DNA from: a virus
DNA length: 33,898 nucleotides
Direction: 5' to 3' (one strand)
IMG/VR virus record: IMGVR_UViG_3300049846_000540
Coordinates: 1-33,898 of that record
Part shown: positions 16,600 through 24,228 of the stretch, piece after piece
Numbering within the stretch: the stretch's first letter is position 1
Layout of the letters: every line of letters begins with the position of its first letter
Notes under the pieces: generated by a model
Databases searched by the model: none
What the model was told of the DNA's origin: nothing
What the model saw: only the letters and a program-made list of their open reading frames with translations
Made by a program: the position numbers and the translations under genes

Positions 16600-17747
16600 T
16601 GGCGCAGCACGACTACGCGATTGCCAACCAATCCGGGGCCGCCTTCCGCGCTGACCTGAACAACGCCCTGGCTGCGATCGTCAGCCAGAACAGTGGCGCC
16701 GCTGAGCCCAGCACCACCTTCGCATACATGCGCTGGGCCGATACCACGGCCGGCGTGATGAAGATGCGCAATGGCGCAAACTCAGCCTGGATCACGCTCT
16801 ACCAACTGGATGGAGAGTGGACAAGCATTGCCCTTGAGAACGGCACTGCTGCAGCGCCATCGCTGTATTTCAAGGACTCCGGTATTGACACCGGCATCTA
16901 CAGCAGCGGTACTGATGCGCTTGACTTTGCCACTGGCGGCACGCGCCGCGTTGGCATCAGCAGCGCCGGTGATGTCACCATCTACGGTCAAGGTGACCTG
17001 CGCCTGGCTGATAGCGACAGCAGCAACTGGGTAGCCTTCCAAGCGCCGGCTACAGTATCGAGCAATGTTACGTGGACGCTGCCGGCTACTGATGGCACCA
17101 ACGGACAGGCGCTGAAGACCAACGGCAGTGGCACGCTCACATGGGGTGATGCTGGCGCCGCTGTGGCCACCCGCACCGACATCAATGGCATCCACACCAC
17201 TGGCACCATCACCAGCGGCACCGCCAGCCTGACGGTCGCCAGCGCCACCGGCATCGTTGCTGGCATGGTGGTGACCGGCGAAGGCATCACACCCGGCACG
17301 ACGGTCGCCAGCATCAGCGGCACCACCGTCACACTCAGCGCCAATGCAGGCGCCACACTCAGCAGCGATCCGGTTGGGTTCTACGACAACACCAAGGCAC
17401 TCAGCCCTGGCAGTGTTGGCGGGCAACTGTGCCGCGCCTGGGTCAACTTCGACGGCACCGGCATCGTGGCGATCCGCGCCAGCTACAACGTCAGCAGCAT
17501 CACTGACAATGGCGTGGGTGACTATACGGTGAACTTCACGACGGCGATGCCGGATGCAAGCTACTGTGTAAACTCGACTATCCATCGTGGTGACGGCACT
17601 ACCGGCAACCCTGGCTATTCCGGTGTGTGGCCAACCAGCGGCAACGCTTATACAAGCATTGCCGCAAACTCAGTCCGTATTCAGACAAATAACAGTGCAA
17701 CTGGCCTTCAAGACATGCCTTACGTTGGCGTGTCTATCTTCCGCTGA
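16599..17747 (+). CDS. Tail fibre protein
   Basis: The 382-residue protein starts at ATG 16599 within the gpJ stop. The N-terminus (1-60) has FRADLNNALAAIVSQNSG and TFAYMRWADTTAG. Residues 132-183 are a beta-helix-like module (LRLADSDSSNWVAFQAP to NGSGTLTWGDA) that recurs in the fibre gene at 20565. Residues 205-260 are a Thr/Gly-rich repeat-like section. The C-terminal 110 residues (AWVNFDGTGIVAIRASYNVS to MPYVGVSIFR) form a compact domain I associate with many aquatic phage fibres, probably a trimeric receptor-binding head. The receptor is unknown. Confidence 0.85.
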   Translation: MAQHDYAIANQSGAAFRADLNNALAAIVSQNSGAAEPSTTFAYMRWADTTAGVMKMRNGANSAWITLYQLDGEWTSIALENGTAAAPSLYFKDSGIDTGIYSSGTDALDFATGGTRRVGISSAGDVTIYGQGDLRLADSDSSNWVAFQAPATVSSNVTWTLPATDGTNGQALKTNGSGTLTWGDAGAAVATRTDINGIHTTGTITSGTASLTVASATGIVAGMVVTGEGITPGTTVASISGTTVTLSANAGATLSSDPVGFYDNTKALSPGSVGGQLCRAWVNFDGTGIVAIRASYNVSSITDNGVGDYTVNFTTAMPDASYCVNSTIHRGDGTTGNPGYSGVWPTSGNAYTSIAANSVRIQTNNSATGLQDMPYVGVSIFR

Positions 17748-17750
17748 CCC

Positions 17751-18161
17751 ATGACCTACATCATCCATCCCACCGCTACCGGCGTCGCGATCACCACTCC
17801 CACCGGAGAGGTGCCGATCGAGCAGGTCGCCCAGCAGGTCGCACCAGACGGCATCTACGCCATCGTCACCGCTGACCAGATCCCCTCCGACCGCACCTTC
17901 CGCGCTGCGTGGGTCTACTCCCCCGATGGCATCGAGATCGACCTGGACCGCGCCAAGGCCATCGCGCACGACATTCGCCGCCGCCGCCGCGCTGATGAGC
18001 TGGCGCCGCATGACCGCATGATCAGCCTGAAGATCCCCGGCGCCAGCGCCGACCAGGCCGAAGCCGCTCGCGCTGCTATCCGCGCCCGGTACGTCATCAT
18101 CGAATCTGCCATTGATGCAGCCACTACCACGGATGAGATCAAGGAGGCGCTTAGTGCCTAA
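17751..18161 (+). CDS. Hypothetical protein, possible tail fibre assembly factor
   Basis: The 136-residue protein starts four bases after the preceding fibre gene. It begins MTYIIHPTATGVAITTPTGE and has a helical, highly charged middle (DLDRAKAIAHDIRRRRRADE, about 62-81). A helical end carries ADQAEAARAAIRARY. Position right after a fibre gene and the helical C-terminal half resemble tail fibre assembly chaperones, but I do not recognise the family firmly. AAGGAGG at its 3' end serves the next small gene, whose GTG start overlaps this stop. Confidence 0.7.
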   Translation: MTYIIHPTATGVAITTPTGEVPIEQVAQQVAPDGIYAIVTADQIPSDRTFRAAWVYSPDGIEIDLDRAKAIAHDIRRRRRADELAPHDRMISLKIPGASADQAEAARAAIRARYVIIESAIDAATTTDEIKEALSA

Positions 18162-18276
18162 GTATCTTCCCTTGATCGACGCTTTGCCTATGCCGCTGAC
18201 CGCCGCCGAGCGCTTGAAAGCCGCAGGTTTCGACCTTGATGAGTTGCGAGCGCTGCTTCTGGGAGGTGCAGTCTGA
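18154..18276 (+). CDS. Small 40-residue hypothetical protein
   Basis: This short gene starts at GTG 18154, six bases after a strong AAGGAGG (18141-18147), and overlaps the previous stop by 8 bases. The product contains LTAAERLKAAGFDLDELRAL, an amphipathic helical stretch. Its stop overlaps the next ATG by one base (TGATG). The good ribosome binding site and coupling on both sides make it a likely real gene. Function unknown. Confidence 0.65.
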   Translation: MPKYLPLIDALPMPLTAAERLKAAGFDLDELRALLLGGAV

Positions 18277-18413
18277 TGGCAGTCCGCAGCAAAACCGGCA
18301 CTGCCGCCGTCCAGCACCAGCCCGGCAAGCCGAAAACTACACGGGATGGCTACGGCAAAAACTCTCGCCCTCGGCGAAGAGGCAAAAAACCTCTTCGGGG
18401 TCAAGGGCGATAG
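18276..18413 (+). CDS. Small basic protein ending in LRGQGR
   Basis: The 45-residue protein starts at ATG 18276 behind GGGAGG (18261-18266) and is strongly basic. It reads MAVRSKTGTAAVQHQPGKPK at the start and ends KKPLRGQGR. Small basic proteins with a K-x-RGQG-R/K tail are, as far as I recall, frequent in cyanophage and marine phage genomes; the function is unknown, possibly nucleic acid or virion associated. Its last 77 bases overlap, in antisense, the 3' end of the HNH endonuclease gene. Confidence 0.65.
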   Translation: MAVRSKTGTAAVQHQPGKPKTTRDGYGKNSRPRRRGKKPLRGQGR

Positions 18414-18924
18414 GGGCAAATTTTCCGTAAGTGAATTTTTCAGCAACTTCTCTAGCGGCAATCGCCGCTTCTTTGGTCGCGTATGATCCAAGATGAAGCT
18501 GCCTACCCTTGACAACTACATAAGCCTTCCAATATTCGATGCCTCCAACTACGGCGTACAGTACGCCTGATCGGCCAGACGTATTGTTTCTGCGCAGTCT
18601 TCTGCAGTTCCGCAAATTCTCTGTTGCAGTAGCCATTCGTAAATTACTAGGACAGTTGTTAGACGGGTTTCCGTCTATATGATCTATAAAGTAATTGCCA
18701 GGATTTTCCTTGGTGGCAATATAGTAAGCGATTCTATGTGCAAGCATTTTATTATTTTGTTTCCTAATCTCGATGTATCCGTCTGGTCGCAAATATCCAG
18801 CGCGCTTGCCTATGAGTTCCTTGAAATAGCTAGTACGCCAAACAAGGTCTGATCCGTCAATGGCAAACCACGTCTCTAATTCGTGCAAAGGGGGCAGTGG
18901 TTTGATACCGCGAGTGGTGGCCAT
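18337..18924 (-). CDS. HNH homing-type endonuclease with AP2-like domain
   Basis: The likely start is ATG at 18924 (MATTRGIKPLPPLHELETWF), giving 195 residues. The longer open frame upstream runs antisense through the next fibre gene and is rejected. The HNH core is at about residues 55-105, with MLAHRIAYY (His63), FIDHIDGNPSNN (Asp81-His82) and NLRMATATENLRN (Asn94, Asn103). An AP2-like DNA-binding part follows (TSGRSGVLY...GSYATKEAAIAA, about 115-165). It is the only minus-strand gene inside the late block and is visibly richer in A/T. That is typical of a free-standing homing endonuclease that invaded an intergenic site. Confidence 0.9.
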   Translation of the reverse strand: MATTRGIKPLPPLHELETWFAIDGSDLVWRTSYFKELIGKRAGYLRPDGYIEIRKQNNKMLAHRIAYYIATKENPGNYFIDHIDGNPSNNCPSNLRMATATENLRNCRRLRRNNTSGRSGVLYAVVGGIEYWKAYVVVKGRQLHLGSYATKEAAIAAREVAEKFTYGKFAPIALDPEEVFCLFAEGESFCRSHPV

Positions 18925-18945
18925 GAAACACGTCAAAATCAGGGT

Positions 18946-19030
18946 CAGCTTAGCGCAGGTCAAGGGCATGGCCGCCATAGCAGGCCAAGCCACAACCGCA
19001 AAAAGCTGCGCGGCCAGGGTCGCTAAGCTG
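18946..19030. repeat. Inverted repeat upstream of the HNH gene and fibre gene
   Basis: CAGCTTAGCG at 18946-18955 is the exact complement of CGCTAAGCTG at 19021-19030, with 65 bases between. It sits in the 111-base gap between the divergent HNH gene and the next fibre gene. It could be an operator or mark the insertion boundary. The words are also common elsewhere in this genome, so chance is possible. Confidence 0.5.
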
Positions 19031-19035
19031 GAGCC

Positions 19036-19374
19036 ATGGCAGTCTCTCCGGGCACGTACAACATCACGCTCCAGCGCCGAGCGGATTACAGCGTCACGCT
19101 GCGGTTCAAGGACAGCAACAACGCCGTAATCAACCTCACCGGTTGGACTGCCGCCGCTCAGGTCTGGAATCAAAATCGCACCACTAAGTACGCTGACTTT
19201 ACCGTTACCTACACCGACCGCAGCACCGGCACCATTGAAATCGCACTTAGCGATACCGACACCGCCACCTTCCCCAACGAAGCCTATTACGACGTACTAC
19301 TTACCAACCCAAGCGGCCTGAAAGAGTATTACCTCGAAGGCATCATCTACGTCAGCGAGGGGTACACCGCATGA
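19036..19374 (+). CDS. Tail fibre-associated beta-sandwich protein
   Basis: The 112-residue protein starts at ATG 19036 and contains YNITLQRRADYSVTLRFKDS, then LTGWTAAAQVWNQNRTTKYA, and ends with EYYLEGIIYVSEGYTA. This resembles the N-terminal domains of baseplate/fibre proteins (BppU-type) in phages, which are about the same length and attach fibres to the tail tip. The stop overlaps the collagen-like gene (ATGA at 19371-19374), so the two are probably made and assembled together. Confidence 0.7.
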   Translation: MAVSPGTYNITLQRRADYSVTLRFKDSNNAVINLTGWTAAAQVWNQNRTTKYADFTVTYTDRSTGTIEIALSDTDTATFPNEAYYDVLLTNPSGLKEYYLEGIIYVSEGYTA

Positions 19375-19772
19375 CATCCGTAAACGTTACCGCTGTAAAT
19401 AATACGGTTACTTTTATCGAAGGTGATGGAACAACGACCGTTGTAACCACGCCGCTTACCACTACAGTCACAGCATTTACAGCCGGTCCACAAGGTCCCG
19501 TAGGTGCGCAAGGTCCTGAAGGCCCTCAAGGTCCTGAAGGTCCTCAAGGTCCTGAAGGCCCTCAAGGCCCAGCCGGCGGTTCTGCCTATGTTCACACACA
19601 ATCCATACCCGCAACAACTTGGACTATTAACCATAATCTTGGCTATAAGCCATCGGTTGAATTGCTGGATAGCGGCAGCCAAGAAATCGACGGTGACATA
19701 GCGCATCCAAGCGCCAACCAGACTGTGGTTACACTGAATCCAGCATCTGCTGGCCTCGCCCGCCTGATCTGA
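19371..19772 (+). CDS. Collagen-like tail fibre protein
   Basis: The 133-residue protein has a beta-rich N-terminus (1-38). About ten Gly-X-Y triplets follow (about residues 39-68, GPQGPVGAQGPEGPQ and on), then a small C-terminal domain with TWTINHNLGYKPSVELLDS. Collagen-like stretches trimerise and form rods in phage fibres. The repeat DNA consists of three 18-bp units (19512-19565), so length can change by slippage. The C-terminal domain is a common trimer-forming end of aquatic phage fibres. The next fibre gene starts two bases after the stop. Confidence 0.85.
   Translation: MTSVNVTAVNNTVTFIEGDGTTTVVTTPLTTTVTAFTAGPQGPVGAQGPEGPQGPEGPQGPEGPQGPAGGSAYVHTQSIPATTWTINHNLGYKPSVELLDSGSQEIDGDIAHPSANQTVVTLNPASAGLARLI
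19512..19565 (+). repeat. Three 18-bp tandem units coding Gly-X-Y triplets
   Basis: Units start with GGTCCTGAAGG and code Gly-Pro-Glu-Gly-Pro-Gln three times, differing at a synonymous third position. They are in frame, so gain or loss of a unit would only change the rod length. Confidence 0.85.
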
Positions 19773-19773
19773 T

Positions 19774-20565
19774 ATGGCTCGCAAGTTCTTCACCGACCTC
19801 GACCTGCAGTCGGTCTCGAAGGTCATTAACCTGCCGTCGCCTACGGCAAGCGGCGACGCTGCAAACAAAGCGTATGTCGATTCAGCCATCGAGGGCTTGG
19901 CATGGAAGGACAGCTGTCGTGTCGCCACGCAAAGCAACGTCAACCTGAGCAGCCCTGGCGCCACGATTGATGGCGTCACGATGGCGTCGCAGGATCGCGT
20001 GCTGGTGCGCAACCAGACCGCGCAGAGCGCTAACGGCATCTATGTGTGGAACGGCGCTGCTGTCGCGATGACGCGGGCGCTGGATGCCAGCACCTTTGCC
20101 GAGCTTGAGCAGGCCGTCACGACAGTCGAGGAAGGTACCGATGCCGGTGCAACCTTCCGACAGACGCAGGTGAATGGCACGCTGGAGAGCAGCAACGTCA
20201 TTTGGTCATCGTTTGGTACTGTTGCGCCAGCTGCAAGCGAGACTACCGCTGGCATCGCCGAGATCGCCACGCAGGCAGAAACGGACGCTGGAACGGACGA
20301 CGCTCGCATTGTCACCCCAGCCAAACTGGCGAACTGGTCCGGCCGGCTGCGGAAGTACAGCACCAGCATTGGCGATGGCAGCGCCACAAGCTACACGATC
20401 ACGCATAGCTTGAACACCCGCGACGTGATCATCCGCGTGTTCCCCAACTCCGGCAACTACGACGACGTGGAGGTTGATGTCTACCGCCCCACGACGACAA
20501 CATGCCAGCTGGTGTTTGCCACGGCCCCAGCGGCTAATGCCTACCGCGTGGTGGTGATGGGCTGA
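19774..20565 (+). CDS. Tail fibre protein
   Basis: The 263-residue protein begins MARKFFTDLDLQSVSKVINL, with PTASGDAANKAYVDSAIEGL (about residues 23-42), a typical short N-terminal fibre segment. The middle (about 45-150) reads SQDRVLVRNQTAQSANGIYV and TRALDASTFAELEQAV. This is a beta-rich repeat domain common to aquatic phage fibres. It ends in a domain with YTITHSLNTRDVIIRVFPNS similar in style to the end of the collagen-like protein, probably a trimeric tip. The stop shares a base with the next start. Receptor unknown. Confidence 0.82.
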   Translation: MARKFFTDLDLQSVSKVINLPSPTASGDAANKAYVDSAIEGLAWKDSCRVATQSNVNLSSPGATIDGVTMASQDRVLVRNQTAQSANGIYVWNGAAVAMTRALDASTFAELEQAVTTVEEGTDAGATFRQTQVNGTLESSNVIWSSFGTVAPAASETTAGIAEIATQAETDAGTDDARIVTPAKLANWSGRLRKYSTSIGDGSATSYTITHSLNTRDVIIRVFPNSGNYDDVEVDVYRPTTTTCQLVFATAPAANAYRVVVMG

Positions 20566-21986
20566 TGGCAAGGGTTTTTGAAACCGACATAACGCTAAAC
20601 GCGCGACGCGAGCTGCGGCTGGCTGATGCGGATTCGTCTGCTTATGTCGGCCTCAAGGCTCCTACCACTATTGCCACCAACTGCATCTGGACACTGCCTT
20701 CTGCTGATGGCGCCAGCGGTCAAGTGCTGAGCACAAACGGATCTGGTGTGCTGTCGTGGGCAACAGCAGGTGGTGGCGGCGGCGGCGGCCTGACCCACTT
20801 CGTCGAGTCCGAGAGCACCGCATCGCCCAATGCGACCGTGCCGGTCGATGCGCTGACGGCGACGGATGCGAGCTACACGAACATCGACGTGGCCATCGTC
20901 GCCAAGGGCACAGGCGCAACACTCGCAGCGGTGCCGGATGGCACGGCGTTTGGGGGGAATAAGCGGGGAGCGTATGCAGTCGATTGGCAGCGTTTTCGTG
21001 CAGACCCACTACAAGTTGCAAGTGGCGACAAATCTGTAATTGCTGGAGGCGATCAAAACAGGGCCACTGCTTTATACAGTGCCGTCGGCGGAGGTAGTGC
21101 TAATAGGGCCACCGCCCAGGCAACTGCTGTTTCAGGAGGCGACAGCAATACGGCGATCAGCGCCTACAGCTTCATCGGCGGCGGCCAAAGCAATACCGCC
21201 CAAACCAACACCCACGCCACGGTTTGTGGGGGTAATGGCAATACGGCGTCGGGGCTGTATGCGTTTGTGGGGGGTGGAAATGCAAATAGCGCCACAGCTT
21301 CAAGAGCTGTCGTTATTGGTGGCGATACCAATTCATGCTCCGGCTCACATACCTTAATTGGTGGCGGTTACAACCACAACGCAAGCGGCTCCTACTCATT
21401 CATGGGTGGCGGCGTTAGCAACGTCATTAGCAGCAATTATTCCGGGATTTGTGGAGGCAGCAACAACACCGCCAATGGCGAGAACTCCTTTATCTCCGGT
21501 GGCTCCTACGGCAACACACGGAGTATCACCGGGTATCACGTCTTCCCGGCATGTAGTGCCCCCATCTCCAGTGCGGCTGGCCGCACCCAGTCCGCCCTCC
21601 TACTCCTAGGTCGCCAAACCACCGACGCCACCGCCACCGTCCTCACCAGCAACACCAGCGCCGCAGGCACCACCAACCAAGTCATCCTCCCCAACAACGC
21701 CGCATACAGCTTCTCTGGCGAAGTGATCGCAGGCGTCACCGGCGCAGGCAACACCGCCCGCTGGACAATCTCAGGCGCCATCAAGCGCGGCGCCAGCGCA
21801 GCCACCACCGCCATGGTCGGCACACCCACCGTCACGATGACCCACAACGACGCTGGCGCAGCCGCCTGGACCGTGGCCGTCACCGCTGACACCACCAACG
21901 GCGGCATCAAGGTTGAAGTCACCGGCGCGGCATCCACCACCATCAGGTGGGTGTGTAAGATCAACACCACCGAGATGACCTTCTGA
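20565..21986 (+). CDS. Large tail fibre/spike with period-15 glycine repeats
   Basis: The 473-residue protein starts at ATG 20565. Residues 17-66 repeat the module seen in the 16599 fibre gene (LRLADADSSAYVGLKAP to NGSGVLSWATA). A run of Gly (69-75) forms a hinge. Residues about 158-318 hold eleven copies of a 15-residue repeat centred on GG or GGG (161, 176, 191, 206 and so on), as in YadA/haemagglutinin-like beta-roll heads. The C-terminus has LLLLGRQTTDATATVLTSNT and IRWVCKINTTEMTF, a domain I associate with cyanophage fibres. The structure would be a trimeric beta-helical shaft with a compact tip. It probably binds the host surface. Confidence 0.85.
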   Translation: MARVFETDITLNARRELRLADADSSAYVGLKAPTTIATNCIWTLPSADGASGQVLSTNGSGVLSWATAGGGGGGGLTHFVESESTASPNATVPVDALTATDASYTNIDVAIVAKGTGATLAAVPDGTAFGGNKRGAYAVDWQRFRADPLQVASGDKSVIAGGDQNRATALYSAVGGGSANRATAQATAVSGGDSNTAISAYSFIGGGQSNTAQTNTHATVCGGNGNTASGLYAFVGGGNANSATASRAVVIGGDTNSCSGSHTLIGGGYNHNASGSYSFMGGGVSNVISSNYSGICGGSNNTANGENSFISGGSYGNTRSITGYHVFPACSAPISSAAGRTQSALLLLGRQTTDATATVLTSNTSAAGTTNQVILPNNAAYSFSGEVIAGVTGAGNTARWTISGAIKRGASAATTAMVGTPTVTMTHNDAGAAAWTVAVTADTTNGGIKVEVTGAASTTIRWVCKINTTEMTF

Positions 21987-22261
21987 TGGCCCTGATCACC
22001 GACCTCGCCGAAACTCCCTACGGCATCGCCATCACCGGCGCCTACGCCCGCATCAGCCTCCTGCGTGCCGACAAGCACGGCCTGCTGCTGCAGGTCAGCC
22101 ACTACGTCAGCGAGGCCGCCGCCCAATCTGGCGCCAGCCCCATCCTCGACCGCACCAAGTTCGCGCCCACCGAGGAGCTGGCCCCCGGCCCCAACCCGCT
22201 GGCGATCGGTTACGCCTGGCTCAAGGCGCAACCCGCCTACGTTGAGTCAAAAGACGCATAA
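21986..22261 (+). CDS. Hypothetical protein following the fibre block
   Basis: The 91-residue protein starts in the stop of the fibre gene (TGATG). It contains MALITDLAETPYGIAITGAY, then RISLLRADKHGLLLQVSHYV, and ends LAIGYAWLKAQPAYVESKDA. Proteins with a similar MAL...YGI..SGAY opening are frequent next to fibre genes in aquatic phages; the function is not known. The beta-rich first half and short helical end suggest a small structural or fibre-associated protein. Confidence 0.68.
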   Translation: MALITDLAETPYGIAITGAYARISLLRADKHGLLLQVSHYVSEAAAQSGASPILDRTKFAPTEELAPGPNPLAIGYAWLKAQPAYVESKDA

Positions 22262-22273
22262 GTACCGCAGCCC

Positions 22274-22528
22274 ATGCCCACCTGGCTCTGGCGCAGCATC
22301 GCTGCCACATCCCTGGCAATCGTCGTGCTTTCCTCTGCGCAGTGGGCATCCTGCCGCTTCTACGTCCTCCCAACGGTCTGGCCGTGGTACGCCAAGTTCG
22401 TCGGCACCCCCCAAGGCAAAGCCGTTGACCCCACGCCCATGGGCTGCGCTGACTCCGATGCCCGTTCGATCACCGTGCTAATGGGCGTGCTCACCACGCT
22501 CATTAGTCTGTCCCGTAAGGCCGAGTAG
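22274..22528 (+). CDS. Putative holin or small membrane protein
   Basis: The 84-residue protein has two hydrophobic segments (about residues 5-27, LWRSIAATSLAIVVLSSAQW; and about 64-82, RSITVLMGVLTTLISLSRK) and a charged tail. It opens a row of three small membrane proteins directly before the endolysin gene, the usual place for holins. The two-helix layout fits a class II holin. There is no family match I can name. The interval 22529-22574 downstream holds no gene. Confidence 0.65.
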   Translation: MPTWLWRSIAATSLAIVVLSSAQWASCRFYVLPTVWPWYAKFVGTPQGKAVDPTPMGCADSDARSITVLMGVLTTLISLSRKAE

Positions 22529-22574
22529 CGCAGCCTGGTGCGGTAGTCTACAAAAGTAGTCACGGCGACACGCC

Positions 22575-22850
22575 ATGATCGAAAATCTGATCGTCGGCGT
22601 TGTCTGCCTTATTGCCGGCGGCATCGGCAGCAAAACCAGCCAGTGGATAGCCAAGCGCGGTACTGAAGACGAAACTGCAAAGCTTACCATAGTCAAACTT
22701 ACTTCTGGTGTTGAGCACATTGCCAATGAACTAACTGCTATCCGCGAAGACATGCGTACCGATCGCCGCGAACTCTTCGGCAGACTTAGTGGAGTCGAGC
22801 AGCGCGTCGCTAGGCTGGAAGCAACCGCAGAAACGCGCCATGGCGCTTGA
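22575..22850 (+). CDS. Membrane-anchored coiled-coil protein, putative spanin or holin partner
   Basis: The 91-residue protein has one N-terminal hydrophobic helix (LIVGVVCLIAGGIG, about residues 5-18). A long charged helix follows with heptad-like spacing (VEHIANELTAIREDMRTDRR, then LFGRLSGVEQRVARLEATAE). This is the layout of an inner-membrane spanin or an antiholin-like protein: anchor plus periplasmic coiled coil. No lipoprotein partner (outer spanin) is obvious. It overlaps the next small membrane gene by 11 bases. The assignment is from architecture and position. Confidence 0.65.
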   Translation: MIENLIVGVVCLIAGGIGSKTSQWIAKRGTEDETAKLTIVKLTSGVEHIANELTAIREDMRTDRRELFGRLSGVEQRVARLEATAETRHGA

Positions 22851-22983
22851 CGCCAACACGACCACGATGATCGCAATCGGCGTCGCCGCTACAAGCGAGA
22901 TCATCGGCATCAGCCCACTGCGTTCCAATAGCATCCTCCAGCTGCTTCTGCAGGTGGCACGCCTTGTTTTCCCCAAGCGGTGA
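22840..22983 (+). CDS. Small hydrophobic protein of the lysis cassette
   Basis: The 47-residue protein starts at ATG 22840 and overlaps the previous gene by 11 bases. It reads MALDANTTTMIAIGVAATSE, then IIGISPLRSNSILQLLLQVA and ends RLVFPKR. One weak hydrophobic helix and an amphipathic C-terminal helix with a basic end are visible. I recall similar short proteins with SEIIG...N..(I/L)QL(L/V)L in cyanophages, usually near fibre or lysis genes. A holin-related role is plausible but unproven. The endolysin starts five bases after its stop. Confidence 0.68.
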   Translation: MALDANTTTMIAIGVAATSEIIGISPLRSNSILQLLLQVARLVFPKR

Positions 22984-22987
22984 GCTA

Positions 22988-24049
22988 ATGAGTTCCCTGC
23001 GCCTCGCTGACCTGTTCCGCTACTACAAAGCACTGCCACATCAGCTGGCGGCCATCACCGAACTGGAAGCGGCCATCATCGCTGCTGATCCCGCGCTGCT
23101 CGATCGCGACCAGTCGTGGTTCAAAACATGGAGCGCCGCCGGTCAACAAGCGGATCTCGCCGCTGCTATCGCGCTGCTCAAGGAGTTCGAGGGCTGCCAC
23201 CTAAGCGCCTACCCGGATCCGCTCAGCGGTGGTGATCCTTGGACCATCGGCTACGGCACCACGCGCTACAGCGCCGGTGAACCCGTCAAGCGCGGCGACA
23301 AGATCACCGTGATCGAAGCTGACATGCTGCTCCGCCTTGAGGTGGATCGCATCGCCGATAAACTCCGTGCCACGGTGCCACACTGGCAGGCCATGAGTGA
23401 TGCGCAGAAGTCAGCGCTGGTCAGCTTCGCCTATAATCTCGGCGTTGACTTCTACGGTGCTTCAGGTTTCGAGACCATCTCACGCTGCCTGCGTGATCGC
23501 GACTGGGAGGCAGTGCCAGCAGCGTTTGAGTTGTACCGCAACCCCGGCACATCCGTCGAAGCGGGTCTGCTTCGCCGACGTAAGGCCGAGGGGCACCTCT
23601 GGGGTATCACCACACCAGTACCAGCAGCCAAGATCACACCAAACAGCAGCTTCACCACGCGCTTGACGCCGCACATTACCTTGGGCGAGTTCGCACTTAA
23701 TCAGCAGGCGCGACGCTTTGATCATCAACATCAGCTCGATACCGCAGCTGAGCTGGCTGCCTTCATGGAGCGTGCTCGCACCGCATTTGGTGGTAAGCCG
23801 GTCATCATCACTAGCGGCTACAGGCCAGCAGCGATCAATCGCGCAGTTGGTGGCGCCAGTGGCAGCGAGCACCTATACAACGCACCTAATGTCGGCGCTG
23901 TGGACTTCTACATCGACGGTGTAGACATCTACAAGCTGCAGGACTGGTGTGATAAGCACTGGCCATACTCCCTAGGCTACGGCGCACCTAAGGGTTTCGT
24001 ACACCTCGGCATCCGCGCCGGCAGACCTCGCGTCAGGTGGGACTATTGA
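22988..24049 (+). CDS. Bifunctional endolysin: GH24 lysozyme plus M15 peptidase
   Basis: The start is taken as ATG 22988; the longer frame from a TTG at 22964 overlaps the previous gene. The 353-residue enzyme has a helical N-terminus (1-60). A T4-lysozyme-type domain (about 62-205) follows with the catalytic triad pattern Glu68 (FEGC), Asp77 (AYPDP) and Thr86 (WTIGYG). A C-terminal peptidase M15-type domain (about 222-342) has candidate zinc ligands His295 (SGSEHL), Asp306 (GAVDF) and His339 (GFVHLG). It would cut both glycan strands and peptide stems. No signal peptide is visible, so release depends on a holin. The stop overlaps a possible TTG start of the next gene. Confidence 0.92.
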   Translation: MSSLRLADLFRYYKALPHQLAAITELEAAIIAADPALLDRDQSWFKTWSAAGQQADLAAAIALLKEFEGCHLSAYPDPLSGGDPWTIGYGTTRYSAGEPVKRGDKITVIEADMLLRLEVDRIADKLRATVPHWQAMSDAQKSALVSFAYNLGVDFYGASGFETISRCLRDRDWEAVPAAFELYRNPGTSVEAGLLRRRKAEGHLWGITTPVPAAKITPNSSFTTRLTPHITLGEFALNQQARRFDHQHQLDTAAELAAFMERARTAFGGKPVIITSGYRPAAINRAVGGASGSEHLYNAPNVGAVDFYIDGVDIYKLQDWCDKHWPYSLGYGAPKGFVHLGIRAGRPRVRWDY

Positions 24050-24228
24050 AACAGTACGTCCTTGAGATCGAGTACACAATCGTCGTCGAGAGCGACGCAG
24101 AAGACCCCGTTGAAGTCAGTGACGACTTCGCTGCACGTCTGACCGAGCTAGCTCAAACCAATGACCACATCCTGGGCCTGTCGGTCCAGGTACTCCCTAT
24201 CCCAGAACTGCGTGGACCATGCGATTGA
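24046..24228 (+). CDS. Small acidic hypothetical protein
   Basis: The product is about 60 residues: KQYVLEIEYTIVVESDAEDP, then VEVSDDFAARLTELAQTNDH and a short beta end. I prefer the TTG at 24046, which overlaps the endolysin stop as TTGA and has AGGTGG five bases upstream. A GTG at 24037 is the alternative. The protein is acidic, with a beta-alpha-beta look. No family is recognised. It overlaps the HNH gene downstream by about 17 bases. Confidence 0.55.
   Translation: MKQYVLEIEYTIVVESDAEDPVEVSDDFAARLTELAQTNDHILGLSVQVLPIPELRGPCD

Noticed and set aside
16782-17585. 267-codon minus-strand frame in the fibre gene
   Set aside because: Antisense shadow; low-complexity Gly/Ala/Asp and no ribosome binding site.
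18925-19173. Longer N-terminus of the HNH endonuclease
   Set aside because: It would be antisense to the following fibre gene and has no domain; ATG 18924 gives the normal protein.
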